Assembly: GCA_900491605.1 (NCBI GenBank)
Contig: UESW01003879.1
Coordinates: 866,128 to 930,127, forward strand
DNA: 64,000 nucleotides
Source of the DNA: Calamus simplicifolius
Taxonomy: Eukaryota > Streptophyta > Magnoliopsida > Arecales > Arecaceae
Direction of reading: 5' to 3'
This document shows, one piece after another, positions 35,542 through 47,862 of this stretch (the first letter of the stretch is position 1; every line of letters starts with the position of its first letter). A program made the position numbers and the translations under genes. A model generated the notes under the pieces. The model worked only from the letters and a program-made list of their open reading frames with translations. It had not been told where the DNA came from and did not search any database.

Positions 35542-37189
35542 AACAAGAGAAGAGATTTATCTTCTTCCTCCATCTTAACACTAAGAGTCATCTAAACCCG
35601 ACTAGACCCTGGTCCCTTAGGGCTTTACTTCTAGAGGCTAATCAAAAGTTGATTGGTAGAGATCGACCTCACGTAATACTCGATAAGAACCCTCAAAACC
35701 TTTAGAGTCAATGAATTGATAGTGCACAACAAGATAACCAACTCGAGGGGCCTCTAGATTAATTGTCATTATGGAATAAGCATACCAACTTGAAGACCCT
35801 CACAATAAGCTAATATCATATAGTTTGACAATTAGAGGAGAAAAAACTAGAGAATCAAGGAAGCCATCATGTTCGAGGCAAGGGTAGACCTATCCCATAA
35901 GCTCAACAATGAAAGCTTATAATTTAAATTGATCAATTTAAAGAGCTAAGGTTAATGATGTAAATCACCTGACTTGAAGAATTATGGTTGATAATTTAAA
36001 TTAGTTACCCTAAGAGACTTACTTTCAAGACCGATCCTCAATCATTCGTAGGGTTGACCTCAATTGGCAAAGTTTTCTAGTCCCTAGTTTTGACCTGAGA
36101 GACTTCGCTTCAAGGGTGATAATTACTTCTAGCACTGATCATGATTAGCAAAGTTGTTAAGTCCCTAGCTTTAACCTGAGAGACTTGGCTTCAGGAGCGT
36201 TACTCAATTACTCCCAGTGCCAATCTTGATTGGAAAAGTTGTTAAGTCCCTAGTTCTGACCTAAGAGATTTGGTTTCAGAAATGATTATCAGATATTCTT
36301 AGGACAGACCTTGATTGGCAAACCTTTCTTAAGTCTAGGTACTGACTATAATTGGCAAAGTTTTATCAAGTCCTAAATGTTGACTTGAGAGACTTGACTT
36401 GAAAAGTCATTGTCAACCACTCTTCGAGCAAATTCAAGCTCGATGAGAGATCCCATTGAAGTCCGAAATGTTGTCATGAAAGTTTATTTCCAAAAAAATT
36501 AATCCTTAGTCACCCCTCAAGTGAACCTAAAATTGGCAAAAGCTCATTCTAAAGGCTCGGGCCTTAACTTGAAGAACTTCAAATTGAAGAAGTGTTGGCT
36601 TGCTAGAGAGTTGATTTAAGCAAATCCAACCAGCCAACAATCGAGCCCAATTATATCAATAGAACTCTCACATATCCAAGGTTTCACCTTGAGAGACTTG
36701 TTCTCAAAAGCGACCTATCACTTCTAAAGCCAACTTGATCAACAAAACTTTCCTGTGTTTTGGGTTTTGACCTGAAAGACTTATAAAAATTACAAAAGTG
36801 CCAAAAACCCACTGCACTAAAGAGCAACAACCTACTAAAGAAGACCAAAAAGCCCTAGAGAAAACTAGACGTCCAAAAAACTATAGATTATTCAACCAGT
36901 CTTCATATGAGGACAACATAAAGCACCTTAGCATTCACAAAGATTTTCAGGCTGGGATGGAGATAGAACAAAAATAAACTTGTAGAAAAATTCTTATAGC
37001 TAACTACAAAATTAGCTACAATTAAGGATAAGATTAAGAAAAAAAATGCAAGTTTGTTGTCAAAGAACTTCAAATTAGTTGGTTGTCACAGGAGTCTACT
37101 CTCCTATGTCAGCTATCTCAAAGTATGTGAAAGTTTAGAGGAAACCATCATTATGTGGACATGCATTTATTAGTCTCCTTCTCTTCTTT
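35542..37189. other. Spacer with degenerate repeats of about 82 bp
   Basis: No coding frame. Words such as GACCTGAGAGACTT, GTCCCTAG and TTGATTGGCAAA recur at about 36092, 36173, 36258 and 36382, with looser copies near 36685 and 36768. The spacing is about 81-85 bp for the best units. They may be the decayed 3' tandem repeats of a Tat-like element, but no LTRs were found around them. Confidence 0.45.
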
Positions 37190-37396
37190 CTAATCCTCAA
37201 CCCTTTTGTAGGGGTCAAAGCAGCTTAAGATGACCTTTGGTTTGAGCACCTTAATTAACTCTCTATAGCACACTCTAAACCTAACCATGAAGGATTCAAT
37301 GTCAAAGCTGATCCACTCTTCTTCAAACTCCTTTGACCTTTTGTACTCCTTGATTGCCTGAGCTAAAGCTAGGGAAAATGCTTTTCGATTCATCAC
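37190..37396 (-). pseudogene. Fragment resembling a plant retrotransposon-associated charged protein
   Basis: A 68-codon frame reads ALAQAIKEYKRSKEFEEEWI and CYRELIKVL. This resembles the AI(E/K)EFK.S.EFEEE...Y..GF..CK motif common in coiled-coil proteins of plant retroelements. It overlaps the start of a 230-bp tandem repeat, so the motif recurs in degraded form further right. Family assignment is from memory of the motif only. Confidence 0.3.
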
Positions 37397-37990
37397 TTTC
37401 CTTCTTTAGTCCACCAAGCTCCTATTATAGCCAAATGACTTAGGGAGCTGCTACATCTCAGAGTTTTGGCTAGGCTGCTTTGCCATTGTAAAAAAGTATT
37501 TTTACTCCTAAGAGAAGAACCAGAAGGATTCAACATCAAAGTTGATCCAGTTTTCTTCAAACTCTATTCTCTTATACACTTCAATAGCCTGAGTTGGAGC
37601 TAGGAAAATCTCTCTCTTTGGCTCATCTCTTTCCTTTCTTGGCCCATTGAGCTCTTGTTGTAGCCAAATGATTTACAAAACTATTAAATCTTAGAGTTTT
37701 AGTTAGGTTGCTTTATCATTATGAAAGAGTACAACTTTGCAAGAGAAGAACCAAAGGGATTCAATGCCAAAGCTAATCCGCTCTTCTTTGAACTCCTTTG
37801 ATCTCTTGTACTTCTCGATAGCTCAAGTTGGAGCTAGAGAAAACTCTTTCTTTAGCTCACCCCTTTCCTTTCTTAGTCATCAAGCTCCTATTGTAGCCAA
37901 ATGACTTGCTAAGCTACTAGATCTTAGAGTTTTGGCTAGATTGCTTTACTATTGCGAAAGAATATGGCTTCGCAAGAAAAGAATCAAAGC
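37290..37990. repeat. Tandem repeat, three units of about 230 bp
   Basis: Anchor words AAGGATTCAATGTCAAAGCT, AAGGATTCAACATCAAAGTT and AAGGGATTCAATGCCAAAGC start at about 37290, 37523 and 37753. TAGCCAAATGA, CTTAGAGTTTTGGCTAG-like and AGAGAAGAACCA words recur at matching places. Each unit still partly encodes the EYKRSKEFEEEW-like motif on the minus strand. Confidence 0.85.
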
Positions 37991-39227
37991 AAGTCAAGAG
38001 GACTCGGAGCATGGAGTAGAAAAACTCTATCCTCTTTTGCTTATATAGACACTAAAAGATAAGCATGGGGACTGAGATATCCTACATCTTCTCAAGGTCC
38101 ATGAATGCAGCACAAGATTCTAAGGTCCATAAAGGCAATGCAAACTATAAAGAGACACCATGTGTGATACCCACTTATGGGTTGAACTAAAGGTGGTGTA
38201 CTAACAGCAAGATCAGCAATAGTGCAACATCTTGAGGTTGGCTAAAACTTTAAGACTAATCAATATGCATTGAAGTCTGAGTTCGATCTAAATTGATCTA
38301 TACCTAATGCAAATAGATCATCATAGTAGAGAAAAAGAAGCCTCAAAACAAGCCTACTATAGTTCAATCAAGCTACTTTTGTGACTTTAGCATAAACTTA
38401 AGCTCAACCCTGAAAGATAGGGGATAAGAGATGTTATATGAGTTGACTAGTCTATCTGATGGTGATATATAGCAGAACTGAAATGTAGTATGATATGGCC
38501 GACTAGATTGCTACAACTACCCCCTCTCAAAGAGAAAAATTTCAATTAGAAAAGACTTCTACTGAAGTCATTCCTTAATCTGGGGACAAAATCTTGCTAA
38601 AGGTGCTAGCTAATTTAAAATGGATTCCATCACTTAGAAAGAATTTTGTCAAAGGTATAGGCCTATCTTGGGAATCAGCTCATCAGAGCATCCACCAATG
38701 AATGGCCAAATCTGATAGAGACTTTTTTAACACGCTGCTAAACTCTTAGGTAATAGAATTCAATATCTAAGCTTCAAAGCTTTAGAGCACTATCCTATGA
38801 ACTCTATTCCTTCTTCTTTTACATCTTCAGGCTAATTTGAGTGTTCAAGGGTTTCTTAAAGAAAATCTTTAAATCTCTTTCGCTTGCTTCCCTTCTCTCT
38901 TTTAAAAGTATGCACATAGATTGGTTTAAAGAATGCTCTGCCATCCAAGCATTCAAGAGCCAAAGTCAATGCATGCTATGTGGAACAATTAGTTGAATTG
39001 AATGCACTTGCAACATATTTGTGACCATCTACGTAGCATTATATATATTTCCAACATTTAAGATCAGGCCTTTATAAGAATGGTTGATTATCCCATCACG
39101 CTATACAAGAAGCTATCATGCAATGAAGAAGCATGTCAAAGATGAGGGATGGTTTTTTTAAATTGAAATAGTGATTGACTTCATAGGTGACATACAAAAT
39201 ATACGTCGGGATGCTATCTTAAAATAT
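37991..39227. other. Spacer without supported genes
   Basis: Balanced to AT-rich sequence on both strands, with no domain wording and no clear repeat ends. Confidence 0.3.
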
Positions 39228-39230
39228 TAA

Positions 39231-39570
39231 GATAGTGTTTGAAATAGAGGATAAGAGGGGATATTCTATCCCCTTTTATTCTCAAAAACCATAACTATAA
39301 GGGATAGCTAGGAATAAAGTTAACCAAAGGGATAATCCATAGTTAACCATAGTTAACCATGGGATATCTCCTCAATTTATTCCTTAGAAAATGTAGGAAT
39401 AGCTTGTTATCCCTTCAAATAAGAGTAAAAAAAGGTTATCCTATGGGTTTACCTTTTTGCATTTGATATGATCAATGGGATAGCCAAGGGATATCCCTAG
39501 GGATAGTCAAGGAATAAACTCTATCATGTACACTTATCCATGGATAATATTTTTTTTATCAAACATTACC
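39231..39570. mobile_element. Tourist-like MITE, copy 1
   Basis: 340 bp with ends GATAGTGTTTG and CAAACATTACC, flanked by TAA on both sides (39228-39230, 39571-39573). It is in the opposite orientation to copies 3-8. The interior is palindrome-rich (CCATGG/TTAACC words). Confidence 0.85.
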
Positions 39571-39573
39571 TAA

Positions 39574-40740
39574 GAATCGAGTTGCAGAAATTTTCTGTCG
39601 TTGTCGTTCATACCTTGATGGCCCTCCCGTGCAGCGCGTGGTTCATACCTTGAGTATAATAAGCATCGATAGCTTCAGCAAGGGCCAGCTCTTCCAAATT
39701 TAAAAAAATTCATGCCCAGCCAAAGTGTGGCAAGAGTTGGACTCCATGAATACGTGGAGGGTTCACGCATTCATTGTGAGCTAATTAACCCAAAGCAAGC
39801 TCTTTCTTTACAGGTTGCCACAACGTCAGAGCCATTGTTTGTTTGCTCTTTTTCGTTTTCAATCAGACAGAATGTAACGGACGGATCAATTTCCACAGGT
39901 GAAAAAGAAGCCGGCGCCTACCAAAAAAGCATAAGAAATTCTCAGCAGCTTGCATGCCGAAAGAAACAAAGGAAGACAAAAGAATGCAGATATTTGTGGT
40001 ACCAAATGCTAAATTATTATTTGTTTTAGTATGATAATAATAATAATAATTGCTATAGCAATTATATCACCATAAAATAATTTGATATTACAATAATTAG
40101 ATATATTATTGTTATAACATTATTATAACAATAAATAATAATATATAACAGTTAATATAATATAACTATGATGATTATTATATTGTGTATATATAGATTG
40201 TAATAAGTTCTTATCATCACACAATAATGAATATAAAATAAACTTATTATGCTCATATTATGATACTATAATGCATAATATATTATTTTATTAAATAAGG
40301 AACGATGATCATGTTATTTAATTTTTTTAATTATGGGCAACTATATATACTCTGACTAATTGTGAGCTGATTGGTTTAAATTTGACTAATACACACATTC
40401 AACTTAATAAAGAATCTGAGTTACAGTTTACCTAAATCGTGGAGATTGCCTTCATTTATTAAATCCCTTTGGCAAGCTGTTCATAAGCAAGTTGTTCATA
40501 AAAAGCATTTGTTTGACTCAAAATTCAGCCTAACTCAACTATAAAACAAGTCTAACGTGTTGCGAGTTTGGTTTACTTGGACCCTACTCTAATGAAGATT
40601 TGACACGAATTAAAGTACGTTGACAAATTTTAGGAAGTAAAAAAGAACATACTTTGGAATTTGGATCAATATCGTTGCCAAAATAGACAAAAAGAATATA
40701 CACATTATCAAAGCAACAAGAAGCAAAGCTACTGCGAGGC
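39574..40740. other. AT-rich spacer downstream of the WD40 gene
   Basis: A mixed stretch to 40030 with no credible gene, then strongly AT-rich sequence (40030-40330) rich in ATAAT words. Nothing else is supported. The last 100 bp could hold the WD40 gene's 3' UTR. Confidence 0.3.
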
Positions 40741-42086
40741 TTATTTTACTTCCATGCCTTCTCTCCGACTCCAAACCCGAACCCGCCAAATCCTCACCTC
40801 ACCATCCAAACTCCCACTACAAACCCGGTACTCCTCCTCCGCCGCCGCCTCCGCCGCCGCCGGCGGTATCCGTACCGCCGCCAGCGACCTCACACCGCTT
40901 ACGTGACCCTCCAAAACCCCAAGACAACTATACCCCCTCTCCTCCCCTCCCCTCCTCCAAATCCTTACCGTCCGATCACTAGACCCACTGAACACCAAAT
41001 CCCCCACGCAGGCGAGACACAGGATCGCTTTCCGGTGCCCCGGAGCGCTCCGGCGACCGCCATGTGATTCGCACTGTCTTCCCTCTCCCACACCAAGATC
41101 GAACGGTCACAGGCCCCCGAGTAGAGCACCGCCCCGTCGCCGCTCACGGCGAGCGCGTTCACCGCCGAGCTGTGCCTCTCCAGCGTCGCAACCAGCCGGT
41201 GACGCCGCTCCCCCGGCGACCGGCTCCAAACTCTAATCCTCCGATCAGCCGATCCGGTGTAGACGGTGCCGTCGGCGGCGACGGCGACGGCGTTGATGGC
41301 ATCGTCGTGCGCCGCCACGGATTCGATACAGCGGTGGTCGGAGGCGCGCCAGATCTTGAGCGTTTTATCCCAGGAGACGGAGTAGAGGAGGTCGCCGGCG
41401 GCTGCGACGGCGGAGATGGCATCGGCGTGCTGGATCCAGAGGAGTTTCTTGTGGCGGCGGACGGTGATGTAGTTGGAGGGGAGGGGGAGACGGCGGAGCC
41501 GGTCGGCGGCGGTGGGGAGGGAGGCCACGATGCGATGGCGGCCGGAGCGGGGGGAGCGCCTCCAGGCGCGTATCCGGCCGTCCTGGTGGGCGGTGAAGGC
41601 GCGGCCATCAGGGGAGAAGGCGACGGACTTGACAGAGCCAGCGGCGGGGCGGGCGGGGAAGGAGTCGAGGAGACGGATAGAGGCGAGGTCGTAGACGGAG
41701 ATCTTGGCAGCGGAGGCGAAGTAGAGGAGGAGAGAGGGGGTGTAGACCGCGACAGCGGCGGCGGGGGCGCCGGCTGTCTGGAGGGAGGAGACACAGAAGA
41801 AGGAGGCGGAGAAGGGAGGGGGTTCAAGGAGCGAGGGGGCAAGGGATTGGAGGGAGGGGAGGGTGAGGAGCGAGGCTAAATCGTCGGCGGAGGAGCTGGT
41901 GGCGGCAGGGCCGTCGGAGGAGGAGATGGAGTCAGAGGAAGTGGAGGATGAGGGGTGGGGTGTCCGAGGCGGCGGCGGCGTAGGCGGAGGAGGGGGAGCG
42001 GCCTGGCCACCGGAGGAGGAGGAGGAGGTGTGGTCCTCGGCTTCGTACGGTGAGCAGCAGGGGAGGCCGCCGCGTGGAAGCGCCAT
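40741..42086 (-). CDS. WD40-repeat protein, JINGUBANG-like, with one apparent frameshift
   Basis: Intronless and GC-rich. The ATG at 42086 opens a Ser/Pro-rich N-terminus (residues 20-70). WD40 units follow: SVKSVAFSPDGRAF..IRAWRR (151-177), HADAISAVAAAGDLLYSVSW..LKIWRA (220-248), HDDAINAVAVAADGTVYTGS..IRVWSR (260-289), HSSAVNALAVSGDGAVLYSG..ILVWER (305-335). After residue 350 (about 41037) the homology jumps frame and continues with HRKAILCLACVGDLVFSGSS..VRIWRR and VSGVRSLAAV..VCSGSLDGEVRIWRV to the stop at 40741. The whole span is one base short of 449 codons, so a single missing base explains the break. ADRLRRLPLPSNYITVRRHK is the family's signature linker. Arabidopsis JINGUBANG restrains pollen germination; the role of this copy is unknown. 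The break may be a sequencing error or a real mutation. Confidence 0.85.
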
Positions 42087-42184
42087 GGAATGGAAGTAGG
42101 AGCGCCGAGGAGCGAAGGCCGAAGGTTTGGGGAGTACTTATGCGCGCGGAAAACGTGGGGCGGGGCTCCAGATGACGGGATCGA

Positions 42185-42190
42185 CACGTG
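42185..42190. promoter_or_regulatory. G-box / ABRE-like CACGTG upstream of the WD40 gene
   Basis: CACGTG in the context GACACGTGGCG lies about 100 bp upstream of the minus-strand ATG. G-boxes bind bZIP and bHLH factors. A further AACGTGGGG is at about 42153-42161. No firm TATA box is seen. Confidence 0.4.
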
Positions 42191-42511
42191 GCGCAGTCGA
42201 GATGAAGTGGATGTCTCGGACTGGTCCGAGGTCAAGTGCAGCCAACTCCCCATCCTTTGACGGGGGAGCAGGGAAATCTCCGCTGTACTGGCAGTGCCAT
42301 GCACGTGATGTCTCGACGGGGCGTCAAACGTTGTGTAGCTCCGGCCGAAGGCAGGGAAAATTCTCTCCGATCGCTTTTCTTGCTAGCCGAGGCGTTGAAG
42401 AGCGTTCAAGGATTTAAATTTCGCTAGGGTTGAGGCAGCCAGCCAAAACGATATATGTTGAAAATGTAGATGGCCGTTGTAGAAGGAATTATTTTGATAA
42501 TTCTTTTAATT

Positions 42512-42752
42512 GATTCTTAGGGATATTTCATCTATTCTGTAGGGATTGGCACTGTTCAGATCCGTCATATTTACCGTGAAGCCAATTCGGTGATGGATTG
42601 GTGGCTTTTTTGTGGCTCAGCATGCTGGATCATGGAGTTGAAGGCCGGGTGATCCCTGTCTCGTCTTTTGCAGTAAATTTTATTCTGATGTATCTGGATT
42701 GATTTACACTAGACTTGTGTGATCGTTCGTTTGTACAAAAAAAAAAAAAAAA
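42512..42752 (+). mobile_element. 5'-truncated LINE 3' end with poly(A)
   Basis: It matches the last 250 bp of the 8380-14357 LINE: RNase H tail words HIYREANSVMDW, then TCTGATGTATCTGG and ACTTGTG.GATCG, ending in an A run at 42737-42752. No clear target duplication was found. Confidence 0.85.
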
Positions 42753-42803
42753 GATGACGTTAAATATATAGATATCTCAAATTATATATGTAGAATCTCT
42801 AAA

Positions 42804-42838
<35 letters not shown>

Positions 42839-45128
42839 CATTTTAAAATATCAAATAATAAAAATAAAATTCATAATTTTTTTTTGTTTGCATTAAGATT
42901 TATGCAAAAAGATCCGAAAGGCATATTTCATGCAAACACCTAAATCTTTCTCTTCTTACACCTTCCTTGGATAGTGTTCTTGATGAAAAAATCAATCGTA
43001 ACACATGAGAAGTGAAGAGGGATCTAATCTATTTATAATAAAACCTTAATAAGCCCGTACAAACCACCAACTACATCAATTAATAAAAGATATGCTCAAG
43101 TCTAAACTAAATATGTCATAATTTTAATCAACGGTAAGATAATTTTAATCAATAGTAAGCTCATCTGATATGTATCATTAAGCCAAATTCATTTAGCTAA
43201 TTTTATAAAAATAAAATACAACACCATATCAAAAATTTTCAACATTCTTTCATTTGGGCAACATTAATTATCATTAATTAAGTTTTAAAAATGTTTGTTT
43301 GTTCGAAAAACAATCCTTAGACTGAATAGTTAAATTTGATGCGGCATAAATTTTGAAAACATTTGATCCTCTAATATAACACCTCAAAAAATAATTTAAC
43401 TTTGTGAAAGCTACCAACACCAAATCATAGTAGTCGTTATATATGCCCCTTATTAACATAAGACCTATCTATGATTGCAAATGCTAATAATTTTCATTAA
43501 CATGGATCATAATATGGTAGCATGGTAAGAAAACAACACGCTAGATGTAATCCTATAAATATTATTCTTTTTATCGGTTCATCGAATTATTTCTTATAAA
43601 ACTTTATGCTTCAACTAAAGCTAGAAAAATCTCATACGACATGTGTAATATGCTTAACATGTTTTTAATATAATATCTTAAGGTTTTCTTTACGGTGTTA
43701 TTAAGAAACATATATAACTAACACTCAAATTAACATCAAGTCTTAAGTTTTCAGAAAACATGACATGTTAAATATCAGCAATGTGTACATATAAGTAAAA
43801 GCAATATGTTATTAATAAAAATAATAATAATCATTATATATCAAATAAATGTACCTAAAAAATAAAATGGATTCCATGATAATATTTGCAATAAGTCAAT
43901 TGAGAGTTCAATAAACACAATCCACTCTTACTAATCACTTTTATAACGAAATGGGTCAGTCGCTTAGCTAACATAACAATAACCATGCCTTTTTGTACCA
44001 ATGCACATGACAATAATATCCTCTTTTCTTAATTAATTTCTTGACCATGAGAAATTTAATCTTCATATATTTAGACCCATTAGTATTTTATTATTCTTTT
44101 AAAAAATACAACATAATTGTTATCACAATAAATATTTAGTAGTCTACAGATCGAATAAATAACAGTATGTTCTAAAATCGAAGAAAAATTTTGCCAATAA
44201 ATCATTTTTCTTATAGTGTGAAGTCATGAGATATTTTTAAATGTAAATTATATTCGAAACATCTAATGAGGCTGTCTTTTTTAAAAAAAAAAGAAAAAGA
44301 AAAAAATGATAGATTTATTTGAAATTTATATAATACAGAAAAGAAAGGAACCAATAGAAAGCCACAAGATACAAAGAATTTAGAGATGAAAAAGTTGTTC
44401 TGCATCACATGTACGTATCGTGCGCTGATTGATCGTACGTACGTGCGGTGCGTAAAAAAATAAAATTATTTTTGGTATGCATGATCACATGTAGGTGCGG
44501 TAATTCATCATGGGCGGACGCACGACCTATACCGTGCACAGTACATAAAGACCATTTATTTAGTGTGGTAAGAAAGAGGCTATATTTGCATTTTGGCACG
44601 GAGGTATCCTTGACCACCAATCTTCCAACGAGGCTGACCGTTGTATAATGAATTGAATTTAATGTATTGCCCTAGAATGAACTAGCCAAATTGGATATGT
44701 TGCCATTGGACTATGGACTATGCCTTTAAGTATATGAGGAAGAGAAGATACATGCATGTCTTTTTTATCAAACAGTTCCTTTTTGCAGTATCTTAGTTTT
44801 CTAACAATTAATGAACTTCTTTTAAGTATATACGTAAGTCTTAAAGGTTTGAAGACCTCTTCAATTAACATATCCTGGTAGACTAAGAAAAGAGAGGCAA
44901 GGTACCCTCACCTCCAAATTTATAGGTGTTTGCGTCCACGTCTACGTTAGATTGCACCAATTACTTAACGCCATGAAGCCAAAAAGACTTTTCCTCAATT
45001 ACAATCTTAGAGGCCTTACACCACTTCATTCAATTCCTTTTTCATGAAAATAGGAAAGAATTGTTCAATCAATTGCCTACCTACCTTTCTTTGTTAACTT
45101 TCACTTTCATATTTACCATGGGTCAATC
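42753..45128. other. AT-rich spacer
   Basis: No supported gene. It includes a TA run (about 42809-42837) and, at 44400-44560, a stretch rich in GTACGT, GCATG and TGCACA words. Small open frames here lack any family resemblance. Confidence 0.3.
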
Positions 45129-46470
45129 TTTTTTTTTTTTTTGGTACATACGGTTGATCACACTATCATACCAGTCTAGTGCGAGTCAGCTCATAACTAT
45201 CAGAATACAAAATTTGCTTCAGAAAGGGGGACAAGGGTCACCCTGGTTCCATCTCCAAATACCAGCATGATGGACCACGGAGGCCACCACCCAGTCCGCC
45301 GCAGTATTAGCTTCGCGGTAGATATGCCCGATGTGGACACTGTGAATCTCTCGAAGAAAAGACCAAATGTCGAGAAGAAGGGGATTAGAGGGAGCTTGAC
45401 TGCCTCTCCCCATCCGAAGCTACCTGATAATCGTTAGAGAACCCCCTCTATCACCAGACTGTGAGCATGAAGAACCCGAACAGCATAGGATATCCCAGCC
45501 CAGGCTGCATACAACTCAGCCATAGGGACAGAGGAGTCAAGATGCCAAAGCCGCCCGCCTCCAGCAAAGCTCCATCAAACCTGCGAATGATGAAGGCTGA
45601 ACCAGCAGACCTTTCCCGAACACTTCCATCAAAATTGATTTTAACAAACCCTGGAGGGGGGCTCCCAAGATATAAAAACCGTACGCCGGTTCGCTACCGA
45701 AGTAGCAGGGGATCCCAGTGGCCAAAGATGTCAAAATCAACTACATTACGATGGAGTGAAAATTCCCTGGAAAGGAGTCTAGCCCTCCGCACGATCCTGT
45801 AAGAAAAGATAGCATCATCAGTGAAGATAAGTTGGTTCCTAGATAACTAGATCTGATAGGCTGTAACAGTCCATAAAGCGCTCTGATGCTGGGTGGCCTG
45901 CCGGAGATCAAGAAGGAAAGGAGACCACGAAGAGCTCAAGACATCCTCTCTGTAGTGATAACCAATCCTCGACCAGACCCAATTCGCACGGGGGCAAGTA
46001 AAGATGGCATGGTCGATAGTCTCATCATCCTTCCCACACAGAGGGCAGGTCGCCTGAATGGCTAGACCCCTCCCAGAGAGCAGAGAACAAGTAGGAAGAG
46101 AGTCCTAAAGAAGCTTCCATATGAAAGCTGAACCCTGGGATGAGTGGGAAGCTTCCAGATCCAAGCAGCCTCCCTCCTACCTGAGGTTGTGCTCCAAACT
46201 CCTTCATTAGGTCCCTAATGGGAGCCCTAGAAAGACAAGAGTTCTGCCATAATTTCGAATCAGCTATGATTCCTGGGATGAGCGGAATGGAGAGTATTCG
46301 AGAAAGCTCCTCTCCAAATAAGCTAGTAACGGTGGGGATATACCAAGAGTGGGGCCATGAGAGATCAGATCCTTGACCCTCATACTGATCGAAACATCTG
46401 TGCTAATAAAGGTTAGCCATCGAGATAGAGGGAGATCAGAAATCCATGTATTTCTCAGTGGTCTTAACCT
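45129..46470 (-). mobile_element. 5'-truncated LINE, minus strand
   Basis: The T run at 45129-45142 is the poly(A) of a minus-strand LINE. Read from the right, it begins at the part equivalent to 13040 of the large LINE (words RVKDLISHGPTLGISP-like). It passes the zf-RVT region, then RNase H with LLKSILMEVFGKG (about 45655-45615) and HIGHIYREANTAADW (45345-45290). Frames are broken. It is the same family as the large LINE but clearly diverged. Confidence 0.85.
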
Positions 46471-46839
46471 AGCCTAATTCTTATCTTACTTTTCTATTTC
46501 ATCTACCATCTATCATCTTACATTCACCTCCTCCTGACTAAACACTAACGCACACCTACAAGCACGCGTGCATGTTCTTGAAGGCACCCTTCCTTTTAAG
46601 AGGATTCATGGCATTGAAATTGAAAAGGATTAATTACTAAAAATAATTGATACTGATTAGTCATAAATTAATTTAGCTCTAAATTTTTTGATTTATGATT
46701 AAACAAATTGTGACTCAAATATTGCAGATATTTCGATTCCAGCAAACAATGATGCTATAACTTCAATTCGATTGATTCTTAACAAATTAGTATCGAAATC
46801 CAAAAAGGACCGTATATTTAACATAGAAGTACTTCGGAG
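46471..46839. other. Spacer
   Basis: Nothing supported beyond ordinary AT-rich sequence. Confidence 0.3.
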
Positions 46840-47434
46840 TAGGACTGTAATCAAGCCGAGCCAAGCTTTTTGGTGCTCAAGCTAAGCTCGTTAACAAATA
46901 CTCGAGCGAGCTCGAGCTTGTTTAAATTTGAAAAGCCTTATTCAAGCTCGGCTTGAGCTTGATTACAAAAAGCTCGGGCTCGACTCGAGCTCGCTCATTT
47001 GATATGATTAGAAAGCTCGACTCGACTCAAAAAACTCGTTCAAGCTCGAGCTTGAATTGAGCTCGTTTCACGCTCGACTCAAATTAAGCTTGTTTAAAGC
47101 TCGGTGCGAGAATAAAAAAAAAACTCAATTCTTAAACCCAAAGAGCAGCCAGAGAAGATGAAAAGATAAGAAAATGAAAGAATATCTTGTTCATGAGCTC
47201 CTAATCGAGTTAGCTCGCAAGCTCCTAATTGAGTCGTCTCATGAGCTCTTGATCGAGCTATCTCGCAAGTTCCTAATCGAATCAGCTCCCGTGCTCAAGC
47301 TCAGCTCATTTCATAAACGAGCTCTAAAATGAAGCTCAATCTTGACTCGTTTATATGATGAGCCGAACACGTACGAACTTTTATCGAGCCAAGCCTCGAG
47401 TAGCTCGTGAACGGCTCGGTTCAATTACAGCACT
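46840..47434. mobile_element. Non-autonomous terminal-inverted-repeat element (hAT-like)
   Basis: The left end TAGGACTGTAATCAAGCCGA and the right end (ending TTCAATTACAGCACT) are imperfect inverted repeats. The interior is saturated with GAGCTCG / CTCGAGC words in both orientations. Such elements are common in plants and usually assigned to hAT. Possible 8-bp flanks CTTCGGAG and CTCCAGAG agree at only 6 of 8 bases. Confidence 0.5.
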
Positions 47435-47862
47435 CCTCCAGAGTCCACATCTGATTGATCCCATCATAAATATATTCTTATAGCAATACACAAGAGATGG
47501 AGCAGTTATTATGTATTTATTCTAAAGGCATTTTGAAAACATAGAAGCAAGTAAGACTGTTTCAAAGATAATTTCCAAACATAAACTTATGCAAGATTAG
47601 AAATTCAAACAATGGTGAAAACAGCTCCGCCGATCACTTTCAAATCATCTACTTTTTGCCGACATCAAGGACATGATATTTCTCTCCCTGTGATCACTCT
47701 TAACTCTTCATCTAGCCGATTACAGAGATCCCCTTCTAATCTTGCTCCCACTAGCAGCCAAATGAGCCATAGAGAACTACTAATACTTCCAATTCCGATC
47801 ATCAATTCACCCATCCCATTCCACAAGCCACACAGTGATGTAACATGTGAATTATTCTTACA
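47435..47862. other. Spacer
   Basis: No coding or repeat signal that I can name. Confidence 0.3.

Noticed and set aside
39712..40029. 105-codon plus-strand frame starting with ATG
   Set aside because: No domain, no promoter or codon signal, and it sits in spacer beside a MITE; treated as chance.
41159..41842. 227-codon Pro/Ser-rich minus-strand frame
   Set aside because: An alternative frame of the same WD40 gene, with composition typical of a shifted GC-rich frame.
41064..41879. Long plus-strand open frame opposite the WD40 gene (271 codons)
   Set aside because: It is the GC-rich antisense shadow of the JINGUBANG-like gene; its Gly/Glu-rich composition follows from the opposite strand.
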